Below, piece after piece: positions 1-11,597 of a stretch of DNA of 64,000 nucleotides. Within the stretch, counting starts at the first letter, position 1. The number at the start of each line of letters is the position of its first letter. The notes below the pieces were generated by a model. It was not told the DNA's origin. It did not search any database and saw nothing but the letters and a program-made list of their open reading frames with translations. Origin of the DNA: Eretmocerus hayati (Eukaryota > Arthropoda > Insecta > Hymenoptera > Aphelinidae); the NCBI GenBank assembly GCA_029851415.1, contig CM056742.1:53112954-53176953 (forward strand). The letters run 5' to 3'. Position numbers and translations under genes: made by a program.

Positions 1-1520
1 GGTTCAGGCTCTAAATTCTGATCAGCACTTGAGGAATTCACTCAAAATTTGTTCGACTTGGCAGCATATCAAAATTCGAGCTGAAATCGGCCATTCTTGA
101 TCGAAACCTGTGCTAATAAGACTTTCCCGACTCGGAAGAGATGGAATTAGATTTCAAACTCGTCCACGGAGATTTTCTGAGCCGTGCTTGAGCTCAAAAT
201 CCTGGTGTGTGATGGTCAAATGCACGAGGAAGCTTTCCCTGGTAGCAGCAGAGAGGTTTCCGATCTAGGAACCACTATTCTCGACGAATACGCAGCGCTC
301 ATCACTTTTCCTCGGTCTGGAATCGGTCTCAGAGCCGATTGCGGTGACTCTCCGCCCTGAGCTTCGGCTGTATATATTGTTTCGCATCCCTAGAATGTAC
401 CCCGAGTCTTGGTAGATCGGCAGTATATTTATTCGTCACCTAGAACTCACCGTTTCTTGAATAATCTGCACTGTTCTGCAGCTTTTTCTTGACGAATATT
501 GATCTGGAATTCTTCTACGGGAATTTTTAGACTCGAGATCAGGCTCATAATTCTATTCAATGTTCCACGATCCCACTCAAAATGTTCCTGATCTGGCAGC
601 ATATTGAATTCTGTGGTAAGATCGATCATTCTCGGATGACTGTCATATCTCAACAGACATTTTTGCCACAAAATAGATCAGAATCGATCTCAAATCCTCC
701 CCCAGCAATTCTCAGAGCTGTGTTTCGGCTCGAAATTCTAGAAATTTATGGGATATATGTTCAAACGAGTTCTGAATCGGCAGTAGGATTAGATTCGACC
801 CAGAATTCACTATTTCCGACTACTTATCAAGGCCCGTCACCTTTTCTCGGCTCAGAATCGACCTCAGATCTGATTCTGTTGATTCCCATACATGAGGATG
901 AACTCGAGATACTGCTTTTTACTCTCAAAAAGTACTCCAAGTTATTACAGATTGGCAGTACACTCTGTCTCCACCTAGAAATTACGATTTATCTAGTATT
1001 CTACGCGTCCAGACAGCCATTCCTGGACGAATATTGATCTCAAATCCCTCTGCGGCGATTCCCAGACTTGTGACCAGGCTAAAAATTATGTTCAATGCTC
1101 TAGAAATACACTCGGCCTTTTCTATCTGGCAGCATATCGCATTCTGAGCTAAAATTGATCATCTCGAATGTCCCTTCAGACCTGAAGAGACAATTCCGCC
1201 ACAAAATAAGTCTGAACCGATCTCAAAATTCCCCGCAGCAATTCTCAGAGCTGTGCCCAGACTCGAAATTCGTAGACTCGATGGAGGAATGTTTTGAAGA
1301 GAGTTGAGAGTTGGCAGTAGAATAATTTTCGACTGAGAATCCAGTATAATCGACTAATTCGCAGCATTTATCACCTGTTCTCAGCTCAGAATCGATCTCA
1401 GAGCTAATTGCGGTGATCCTCAGCCTTGAGATCGGGCTCACAATACTGCCATCTACCTCTAGAAGGTACTCCAAGTGATTGCAGATTGGCAGTAGAACTA
1501 CTGACTCGCCACGCGTGAGT
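1..1520. repeat. Diverged satellite: ~178 bp monomers in ~534 bp trimers
   Basis: A GGCAGNATAT-like landmark recurs near 60, 243, 419, 595, 779, 953, 1128, 1312 and 1487, a spacing of about 174-185 bp. Landmarks three steps apart resemble each other more than neighbours do: 60/595/1128, 419/953/1487 and 779/1312 differ by 533-535 bp. Each monomer also ends in a GATCTCA...GAGCT..GGCTC..AAATTCT-like segment. The first 60 bases of the window match the end of a monomer, so the array continues to the left. Short reading frames inside it are not conserved between units and I take them as chance. The 178 bp length is near nucleosome spacing, which is an inference only. Confidence 0.8.
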
Positions 1521-1714
1521 TTCATTCCGGCGAAATATCGTTCTTCAACCCCATTTCGCGTTCAACACCCCCCACCCCTACCCCCTCTGTCTGAGACAAA
1601 ATCAGATTAGCACATCTCCTAGCCCTGTCGATTACAAAGAGAATGCCGTTTGGCTCATCCCGATACCTTGAAACCAATTTGGAGCTATTTTTGGCCAGAG
1701 TTGGAATGTGACGA
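1521..1714. other. Unassigned spacer
   Basis: Sequence after the satellite with short C-runs near 1567-1590. I see no gene, repeat or motif in it. Confidence 0.5.
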
Positions 1715-2400
1715 CTTTAGGGTGTCGGGACCAGAGCGATGATCAGATCAGAGGAAATCCAGCAACATGTTTCAGAAGAGTAGTGTTAGTGTTGGGCTGT
1801 TTTTTTTACAATAGCTGGGCAACAGGGAGTCATACTCTGTCGCACTCGGGAATGAGAAACCCAACTCCCATACGAGCCAAGGCATTATATGACGCTGTTG
1901 CAACTTGTAAAAGTGTGGTGTGGTATTTTTGAAATATATATGACGAGGATGATTCAATATTTTTCTCTTCAGGAAAGCTTCGAATCGGATTCTCTGCCGA
2001 AAGATTAACGCGAGAGTATTTAATTTCTGATAAATTCGAGGAAATGACTCGAATTTCTTCAGTGATATTGGATTCACACGCATATTCGGGAATTATTTGC
2101 AGTTCGGTCGGGAAAACGATTGGATCGATCCTAGAAATTTTGAAATGTATTAGAAATTCCAAATTTTATTGCATCTATCTGGGAATCGGCAGACGACCTT
2201 CATTTTCTTGATTCGTGATCAAACAAATGTAAAATTAGGGTTTCTACGGAAATATTCTTTGTAATGAGTTTTATCCCACTCTGATGTTCATCTTACGGGA
2301 AATGAATTAACATGAGAGTTTTAGAGGCCTATGTCTCAACCACTTCTTTTTCATATGATTTCTGGAGATTTAGGTTCTCTCACAACGAGGGTGGAGGTTA
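1715..2400 (+). repeat. Direct repeat, copy A (unknown family)
   Basis: This stretch matches 3090-3690 in the same orientation, offset by about 1.37 kb. The strongest block (1731-1925) includes GAATGAGAAACCCAACTCCC and GCCAAGGCATTATATGACG in both copies. Similarity fades gradually toward the right and the copies differ by many indels. No conserved reading frame, terminal repeat or target duplication is visible. It may be an old dispersed element or a segmental tandem duplication. Confidence 0.7.
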
Positions 2401-3089
2401 ATGTTCTTTCAATTTTTATCTTCGGCTTATCTGGAAAAAAATTGGACGAATGTCTGAAGATTGAATGTACGTGAAACATGAGGTGAGAAGTGGTTCACGT
2501 TCATTTTTAATGCTCTTAAAATAAGGTGCGAATTCAATTGGAGAAAACGGTTGAGAAAAACCTCTGAACTAGTTCACTATTTCCTATCTAATCCTTATCA
2601 GACGTATCGCCATAGGATCCTAGAAATGAAATAGTTATCCCGAGAAATGATTTTGGCATATTATGAAAGAAGAAAATAACTATTGTGAATGAATTTAATA
2701 TCGCTTGACGAATATAGTTGTGAAGTTAGATTGTGATTGAACTATTACGATATGTTAGAGTGTGTAACCATCAACAACAATTATTAGAATTCCATTTACT
2801 GGAAATAATTTCCATTTAATTTATTTACGAGCCTTCAGAGACAAAGATTTGAATTCATGAGACGTCTCCGATTGATGGAATGATTTAGCTTGGTGATCAT
2901 TCATGGAAGATTCTTGTATAAAAGTTGGAGTGAACTTGGAATACCGATTCATCATTCTCGTTTCGTGTTTGAGTGGTGGAATCGAGTCGAAATTAGGAAG
3001 TGTATCATGTTTGGAGTGGAAATGTATCGCTTCATTACAGAGGTTGAAGGTGACATGATCAGATGAGACTGACACGTCGATCTGGGCTC
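2401..3089. other. AT-rich spacer between direct repeats
   Basis: No supported gene. Short open frames (such as 2821-3075 minus) have no recognisable domain. Confidence 0.4.
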
Positions 3090-3690
3090 CCAGTGTCAGG
3101 GCCAGAGCGATGCTCAGATCAGAGGTAATCCAGCAAAGTGTTTCAGAAGAGTGGTGTTAGTGTTGTGTTGTTTTTCACAATACCTGGGCAACACGAAGTT
3201 ATACTCTGTCGCACTCGGGAATGAGAAACCCAACTCCCATATGAGCCAAGGCATTATATGACGTTGTTACAACTCGTGAAACTGTGGTGTGGTATTTTTT
3301 TTATTATATGTGATGAGGTTGGTTTGATATTTAGTTTCTCCGGGGAAGGTTTGAATCGAATTTGATCATGCAAGATTAACGGGAGGTATTGAATTACCAA
3401 TAAGATAAGAGAATTATTTCATTTTTCCAAGTGATATTAGATCCATACACGATTCTGTGAATTACCTTGAGTAAGTGATATGGGTCTTTTAAATTTGAGT
3501 TCGACGTAATGTACAATTAAAGATTAGATGAAAATATTTCATGTGATGAGTTATGATCTCTAAATCATGCTTATTCTACGGGGAATAAATCGACACGAGG
3601 GTGGTTGGCGTTATTTCCCCATTCAGATCATTTTTTCATTCAATCTCAGGAGATGCAGCCATTGATAAATTTGATACTGAGCATTTCGAC
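3090..3690 (+). repeat. Direct repeat, copy B (unknown family)
   Basis: Second copy of the 1715-2400 repeat. The best aligned block is 3100-3300. The later part (TGATATTAG..CATACACGATTCTGTGAATTACC) still matches copy A around 2060-2100. Confidence 0.7.
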
Positions 3691-4292
3691 GTATATCGTA
3701 TGTAGAGTGATATTTTACTTTGAAATATTTTTCATTATTTTTTCAGACATAATTTTGTCATTGTATTACACATAATAAAGGGCGAGATGATATGGAGTTT
3801 TCGGAGAGCATATATACGCGTATTGTTCAAAAGAAAAGGTGTTACTTAGTTTCAGTGAGAATCGCGGAATGAATCTCGAGGAACATGATACATCGATGAA
3901 TGATAATCTCTGAAAATTTATGTTTGATACATCAATATATGGATGATTATCATTATCAATACTCAATATATAATTTGAGCAGCAGTTTATACCTTCAGAA
4001 TTAGTATATCTTCATCATGCATCAAACTTCAGCTCTGTTATGCTCCCCATTCCCGTTCTCACCTGGCAGCATCTTATGTTGTTGAATCTATGTGACTGCA
4101 CTCGAATTGCAAGTCTGACATGCTTCTTGCAACGGTGGTTGGTTGTTCGGGTTGAGGTTGTTGTCTTTATTCTCTTCTGTGTAATCTTGATATATTCGAT
4201 TCTTGATTTCCTGTGGGAAAAATCAGAAGTTAGAGTAGAATTCATAACTTTCAACTCTTTTCTTATTTGATCATATGGAAGTCAATTTGATT
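3691..4292. other. Unassigned AT-rich sequence
   Basis: No domain-bearing frame or repeat recognised. The overlapping small frames at 4015-4270 on both strands look fortuitous. Confidence 0.4.
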
Positions 4293-7200
4293 AAGGTAAA
4301 AGACCCTATCCTGGAACGCTTTTTCGGGACCATTTACTTTGGCCGTGATTTACATGGTTTCAAGAACCCCAGAAATCCAAAATCGAATCAAAACTTGATA
4401 GCTAAGCGTCTCAAGATTATTTTCCGATTTGGAACAAGCCAGTAGAGCCAAAAATAGAAATTTAATGAATAAAATGGTGAAAAAGAATTTTGCTCCTATT
4501 ATGGAACATCTAAATTTCACATGTACCCAGTGTTCCATGCAACATGCACCTATTATGGAACACCTTTTTATAGTTATTTTTCGTCTTCATCGAACTCTGT
4601 GGTACATTTGACGATGTCAAGCTTATACTGTTAATTCAGATTGAGGACAGAACATGTACAATGAATGTAAATATTATGAATATCCGCAAAAATATATAGA
4701 CTATGGAGATGAAATTCGCATGGCTAGTGTGAATTCTGAATATTTTTTGGAAAGGAATCAGTGGATATCGGTAATCACGTGTATAAATGGAAAAATAGAG
4801 CTAATTACAAAATTAAAAACATTTATTATGCCTCAGAACGTCAACAAACTCGGAGTAATTCGTGAAAATGAGATCAGTTTTGGCATCAAACAAACCTTGT
4901 AACTAACGATAAGTGACTAGTTACAATAATCATTTTAAAATATTCAAATTATCAGTTGATGCAAATTTAATTGCGGTTCTTGTACTTTTTGGATAGGAAG
5001 TTTTAAAATAATTTAGAGTATTACCAACATCAAATTGCATTCATGCAGAAAACCATAAGTAAAAAAACCATAAAACATTATCTCTTGGGAATAATAAAGA
5101 TTGGCTAATTACAATTTTTAAAATGAAATTATAGAGCATTCATTCAAATGATCATAGCACATCACATCAAGTGAAAATTAGGGCAAAACTTTGGTGAATT
5201 GAATGTCCACGCGTAATATCTCTACAGCGATTCCAAGGACAAGTCAAGGCTTTTCTTTCTTCATACTCTGCGTTATGAGATTGATTTGGTCTTGCAACTT
5301 TTCCTTTTGAGCCATCAATTCTTTCTTTTTGGCCATTTTTCCCTCCTTTTCTCTCTTTCCTTTGAACTTCTGCAATTCTCTTTGATAAAAATCATCGGAG
5401 CATGCAGCAGTGAATGCTTTTTCTTTTTTATTTTTCGATTTGGCTCGATTTTTCCTCTTTTTTCCTGGTAAGTATTCTTCTTGAAGAGTAAAAATTCCAC
5501 GAAAATCTAGAGACTTCTCAGGGCCCCCTAAAAGCAAAAATGCACAATCATCAAATTTTGGGATTATTCATTGAGAAATGACATATCAGATGCTCACCTC
5601 CATTTTCTTTGTTTCCAATGGGCAAGGGAACAGGATTGGCAACTTTGACCAGATCAACCACAGAGTTGCTGGTATTATTTTCATTTTATGTATTGACATC
5701 AATTTCACCACAGGGATTTACTGGAAGAAAGATAAAAGCAGTTAAAATTTATACGAGTGAGGGATAGTCAATTCGAATGGCCAGGATACTCACTGTCTTT
5801 CCCTTGATTATTTCCCACAAAATTGGAGAGCTGATTACACGACAGATTAAGTGGTAATTCTTCACTAGCACTAGTATCAAGAAATCTGCTATTTACAGGA
5901 CTTGGTTCGTTTTCTACGTTTGTCTCACTTGACACGAATGAGGACATAGTTTGGTCATTCAAATTAGGAGGATTATAATTGCATTCAGCTTGAGCATAGA
6001 CTCCATCATTATAATCTGACACCACTCCTTCAGTAGCAGTATAATCTCATAGTTTGGAAAAAGCCTAATTCAGACCCAACTTGTACAAGAATTATGTGAC
6101 TTGATGGAATACAAAGTTTTACCTTCAATTTGCATAGTTTCAATGTTGTCAATGATTATCTCAGCATCAAGATTTTGAGCTAGGCTCAAGTTAGGATAAT
6201 ATATTGACGAAGAATCAATTCTTTGAAATTTTTTGCTGTCTATCATGGCAGGTTTTTCAGAGCAATGTTGCAATGAACTATCATGGTGAACATTAGTACC
6301 ACAATTGACATAAGTCAAGGCTTGCTTATCACTAGTCATATGATGAGTCACATCTGAAGTCTTATGAAGAGCTATTGTGATTATGCCTTTATCACTTGTA
6401 CTTAGCGGAAACTTATTTGACACATCAAGAATCTGGTCACTTCGAATTCTAGGTCTGTCTCTCACATTCTCATCTACATGGTAAAAAATGAAGTAACTAT
6501 TAGCGTTTAAGTTATTCAAATGAACTTCAACTGATATTATGTCATCTTAATCATGCGAGGAAATTTTTTCATGAAAATATCATATTGTTACTGAAATACT
6601 CAAATTTGAATAGTCAATTTTGCACATCTCATGCCAGTTATTCTAGGTGAAAGATTTGGAGCACACAGGATAGCGAATTGATCATTGTATGTGATTGAAA
6701 GAAGCATTTGAATAATGATCGGTAATTCTAAAAAGATTTTAAAAAATCAATCAAGCCATACCAAACACTCTTTCTATCTTCAAGGAGTACACAAATTCAG
6801 CTCCATTCTCAAGTGTAACAGTCCATGATCCATGTGACATTTGTTCCATCAGCTGTTGCAATACTGAAGAATCAAGATGCTTCTCCAAGAATTCTTTGAG
6901 CGTACTGATCGACTGGCTGTTTGTTACTGGCACTAATTGCTGAGAATCAGTGTTGTTGCTTCCTCTGCTTGTCTTGCTTTTCTTGAACTTGTTGAGGATA
7001 TTGTAATTTACGGCTTGAGGATTCCATGGATGCAAGCCAGTAGCTCTGGAGCCACTCATTACAATGGCTTTTTCTTGTGGCAAAGTATTCAGAGTATGGA
7101 GGAGAGCGGAGGCAAAATTGTCTCTAGTCACTCGAGTGTTGCCTGTGTCTTTTTTCCACAATGGAAGAACTCTCTTCCAATGTTGTTTAAGAGGGTGGAA

Positions 7201-8600
7201 GAAAGAAAAGTCTAATGGCTGTGTGATTTGTGAAGAATTTGGATATAGAGGGATGAGCTCTATCTCCTTTTCTCTGCAAAACTTCAACAAAGGTAGAGGG
7301 AAATGCGAAGAGTGACCATCCATGTATACCACAATGGGGAATTCATATCCATTCTTCACTAGCCATGGGTAAAATACATTAACAAAATACTCGTAAAAGT
7401 CAACAATAGTCATCCATCCATTATCAGAAAATTCCAAGCCCCAGTGCCTGCACTCTGCTGGCATATTTTCCACCACGTCCAGGGGAATACTTTTACCTTG
7501 ATGAACCACCATAGGTGGACCTCTCTCACCTTCAGCATTGTACATGAACAGAACAGTCAGACTTTCTATTTCGTTGCCTTCCATCGCTTGGTATACAGTT
7601 GGGGCCCCTTTCCCAGCAATCACTTTGTCAAGCTTTGGATGAAAGACAATATTGGTTTCATCACAGTTTCACTTTCTTTTGGGTGGAAGATTATGTAAAT
7701 TTTTCTCAACCAAGTATTCCTCACAACCACTGTATCATTTTAATAGCCTCTCTTGATTTGCCTGTACTCGCACTGTTGTTATGTTCTGAGCTTTCCTTAT
7801 GGAGAGGTTTGGGCGACGACGCATGAACCCTTGCCACCATTTTCTTCCAGGGCAGCCAGGGGGGAATGGATTTCTGATGCCTTGTCTGATAACATAATCT
7901 TTTACACACTGGATTAACTCATTTTTAGTTACTGGTACGCCTATTTTTGATCTGTGCAATGCCCTTCCGGCTATTTGATTTTCATCTGCGTCACTCAACA
8001 CTGTGGGTGGGCCAGACTTTTTGCGAATACCTGGAGGATTCTTCGAGTATCTGTACAGTGTTGTTGAGGGTACATTGTGCTTGGCTGAGACTTTTCTAAT
8101 TGATTCTCCTTCTTTTACAACAGCAACAGCTTGGGCTAAGGCCTCTTCACTATACTGTTTCCTTGGCAATTTTTTCATGCGGATTCTTTGACTTTCCCTG
8201 ACCTTTCTTTTATAACTATTCCAATTTGACCTCTTATCTGTGTACTTTTTCTTCTTTTTGTTAGCAGGAGACATTTTTCTGTGAATACTTATCCAGATTC
8301 ATTCAGCACATGCCTTGATACTCAAAAGTGAGGTCAGGATCTCTGTTTTGACAAGCAAGTGAGGAATTACTACTTACCTTCACAAAAAGTGGTCACGCAA
8401 TTGGTTTTATGTTTTCATTAACAAGAAATAACACTTTTTATGCTAAACAGCTAAAAAATAACGATAAAATACTCTCAACACCACGTGTTCCAAAGACCGC
8501 GACTAGAGTGTACCCATCGTTGGCACACCTGATTTGGCTTTTCCATAATGGGGGCAGATTCAAAAAGAGTGTACGCATCAAGGAACACCTATTTAAAAAA
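4293..8600 (-). mobile_element. pogo/Tigger-type DNA transposon (approximate limits)
   Basis: The element is defined by the transposase gene at 5244-8274 and by related, inverted subterminal sequence on both sides. On the left, TGCTCCTATTATGGAACAT (4494) and TGCACCTATTATGGAACAC (4546) stand on the plus strand. On the right, TTTTCCATAATGGGGGCA (8538) is the inverted counterpart, followed by further GTGTAC / GGAACACCT motifs. Exact ends and a TA target duplication could not be fixed. The interval 4600-5243 lies downstream of the transposase stop and shows no supported gene. Confidence 0.6.
5244..8274 (-). pseudogene. pogo/Tigger-like transposase, five exons, three stops
   Basis: The protein carries an N-terminal psq-type helix-turn-helix (KKLPRKQYSEEAL.. 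to ..STTLYRYSK, about residues 35-80). A DDE_1-type catalytic core follows, with the first Asp in NCDETNIV (~7660), the second in VYMDGHSSH and then LIPLYPNSSQITQPLD. The last exon is lysine-rich and coiled-coil-like. Splice sites give exons 8274-6762, 6473-6123, 6015-5794, 5720-5598 and 5527-5244. All four introns are phase 1 with GT..AG ends (donors GTATGG, GTAAAA, GTGAGT, GTGAGC). Spliced length is 2493 nt, 831 codons. Stops interrupt the frame: TGA at 7737-7735 and 7671-7669, TAA at 5688-5686. The acceptor of exon 3 is ambiguous by 12 nt. The introns could belong to the family or reflect co-option; the stops argue that this copy is dead. Confidence 0.78.
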
Positions 8601-9150
8601 TTCACAAGTTGTCAAAAATCCAACGAGAGATTGTAGTTTCAACATTCAATAGTCTGTTGAACAAGGAATAGTTCGCCTTTATTGATAAACTCCTGAATTC
8701 CGATGCAATCTCCACATCCTACGCGACAGGCTGACTCTCACGAAAAACGCTGCTTCGACCATCGCGAACGATGCCTCCCAGAAGATGAATTTTTTTCATG
8801 AGAAATTTTCGGGGTTTAATGTTAAAAATTGTATGTTTCTACTTCGAAATACCCGAGGGAATTATTTCAATTTTTCCCTTGCCATGATTTGGGCACTAGA
8901 GTGTTCGTTAAAATCATCAATTCGCATTCCTCTCGTCACAATGCACCCTGAATCCCAAACCCAACACCGGCGAAATTAATTGTCCTCAACTTTCTAAGGT
9001 GAACTATGTAGGTACTAAGTACAGATTGATCCAACCTTGGAAAGTTGTTGAGTATTTTTCAAATTCTTTTCCTGAAAGTGAATGCTGAGTGGACTGGAGC
9101 ACTCATGCATATCGACTTGCAAAAATAGATGCGTCTTTCATAAGAGTAAT
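8601..9150. other. Unassigned sequence
   Basis: No supported gene or repeat. Short frames here do not resemble known proteins. Confidence 0.4.
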
Positions 9151-9157
9151 TTCACGA

Positions 9158-10480
9158 GAAAACGATATACAAAAATGGGTCGGGTCTCAGATTCTTTTTT
9201 GAGTCAATATTCTCGATTCTATAGATCAGAATATGAACATCTGCCACCATAAAATAATGGGAAAATTTTCTTTGGACCCTGGAGCATAAATCAAGATTCG
9301 GTTTTGAATTTTGTTTTACAAAATTTTCGTCCCTTTTTTTCAATAAAATCGTTATAACTCAAGAATGACTCTAAGTAGAGCAACGGGGTTCAGAGAATCT
9401 GAGAGATGAGTAAGAAATTCATGAAAAACCACTCCGAAATTTTGGTTCCCATGTCACCTCGATTATATATGGGTGATTCCGTGGAAATCATCTTCGATTT
9501 TTTTTTTCAAAAAACTATTTTTTGGAATATTGAAAAGTACACTTTCTAATGTAAAAAGTTGTGTTCTCTCCGAAAAAATACTTCATTCTGCGTTTCTGCG
9601 TGTTTTTAGGGGTTTTCTGAATTCCAATGTTAAAAAACCTCAATTTTCTGCGCATGCGCGAGATTTGGGAATCCCGAAACCAATTTTTTTGAAAAGCTGA
9701 GGGAATTTCCTTAAAATTGACTACTTACCGAGTTCAATTTTATCAACTAGAACCGGAGTTGCAGCCTCCGAAAGATAAAGGTTGCATTGAGCGAGAACAT
9801 GAAGGCATTATCGAATCGAATAGGGACCTCGCACCAAGCTGCTTTTTGTAGTCGGTGTTGAAAGTGACTGAAACTTAGGTTCAAATCAACGAAATTGAAC
9901 TCGGCAAGTGATCAATTTCAAGGAAATTATTCAGCTTCTCAGAAAAATTAGTTTCGGAATCCCCAAATCTCGCGCATGCGCAGAAAATTGAGGTATTTTA
10001 ACATTGAAATTCAAAAACGCCCAAAAAACACCTTAGAACCCAGAAATGTAGAATGAAAGTATTTTTTCGAAGAAAAGCACAATTTTTAACATTGGAAAAT
10101 GTACTTTTGAATATTCCAAAAAATGGTTTTTTGAGAAAAAGAGTCGAAGATGATTTTCACGGATACACCCATGTATAATCGAGGTGACATTGGAACCAAA
10201 ACTTCGGAGTGGTTTTTGATAGATTTCTTACTCACCTTTCAGATGCTATGAACGCCGTTGCTCTACTTAGAGTCGTCCCTGAGTTATAACGATTTCATTG
10301 AAAAAAAGTTACGAAAATTTTGTAGAAAAATTTCAAAACCGAATCTTGATTTCTTCGCCAGGGTTCGAAGAAAATTTTCCAATTTTTTTATGGTGGCAGA
10401 TGTTCATATTTTGACCTATAGAATCAAAAAAATTGACTCAGAAAGGCATCCGTGGTCGACCCATTTCTGTATATTACTCA
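9158..10480. mobile_element. Foldback element F1
   Basis: Two arms of about 600 bp (9158-9765 and 9865-10480) are inverted copies of each other, with a ~100 bp centre. Matching landmarks are ATATACAAAAATGGGTCG (9165) and its complement at 10459-10474, the GTGACAT/ATGTCAC block, and a CTGCGCATGCGCGAG core at 9650 answered by CTCGCGCATGCGCAG at 9971. No transposase is encoded and the open frames follow the arms. The family is shared with F2, F3 and F4, so it is probably mobilised in trans. Confidence 0.8.
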
Positions 10481-11597
10481 TGAGTGAACGCCATAAGTAC
10501 GCCATAAATGAACTCATAAGTAGACTGAGGCACGCATGCATATAAACTTATGAAAGATGCAATTTTGGCTCGCACGAGTTCCTAAGAGTGTAGAGAAAAC
10601 TGAGGCTCCTACACAAACATAGATTCTCGTGGTGCGTAATTTTGAATCAGACGAGTACTGGAGCAGTGCGGGGACTTAGTCCCGAACTGCCATCATAGCA
10701 TCGCCCTGGACCTGCATCCAGGCATAAGGTATCATAACTGTCAGATATTCCAAATGAAATATTTACGTTTATTTTAACTTCAATATACAAGCATATGGGA
10801 AGCCAGGGTACCAAACCTCGATACAGCTCTTGGAAGTCAAATGAGCGCAAGCAAGCCACAATGGGCTGATGAGCCTGTAGTCATACTTGGTACTCTGGCT
10901 GTACAGTACATCTATATCGTACATTAGATGATGATTTAGATAATAGAACCATGTAAACATGATGATTCTTCGTAGAAATCTATATTTTCAGATGACCCCG
11001 GTAGATTCCTTTATTATCCTTGAATTAATTGCACAAAAATATATTCAATACAATAAAAAACTCGAAATTAGCTGCTTCGATTTTTTAGTGATAAATGAAA
11101 AATAACTCTCTAGAATATTCGAGGAACACGTGGTTTCCTATCTTTCTGGAATGACTATTCAACCACAATATATACTTTAATTTTTCCTTCACGATGGAGC
11201 TTTTATACATTCTTTAGATTCTCTAAAAACTTCATTTTACTCGAAAAGCTATTTTGCAACTCATTATTTACATATTTGCAACGATACCGAATTCTCACTT
11301 ATAAAGCATTTTGATAACGAATAAATGATAGGGAATCCTTTCAAAGTCAGTCTCACGTTTTCATGAAACATAATTTATTTGAGAAATCTCAAACTAAATA
11401 CTTTCATGAGCAAGTCAAGTTTGCGAGATAAAATAAGATGCTGGAATCAATTTTTCATGGAACAAAAATATATACACTCGATAGCTCTCAAAATGAGCTG
11501 GTTAATGAGGAAAAGAAGTTCTCAATTCGATGATGATTTATATTGAAAATCCCCCATGGGAACCTATAGATTTTTCGGTATTCCCATGTATTAGTAT
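10481..11597. other. Unassigned sequence
   Basis: AT-rich DNA with small hairpins near 10680-10725 (for example CCTGG..CCAGG). No gene recognised. Confidence 0.4.

Noticed and set aside
7669..7737. TGA recoding (selenocysteine or read-through) in the pogo transposase
   Set aside because: A third stop (TAA) also interrupts the frame and no SECIS-like structure was evident; decay is simpler.
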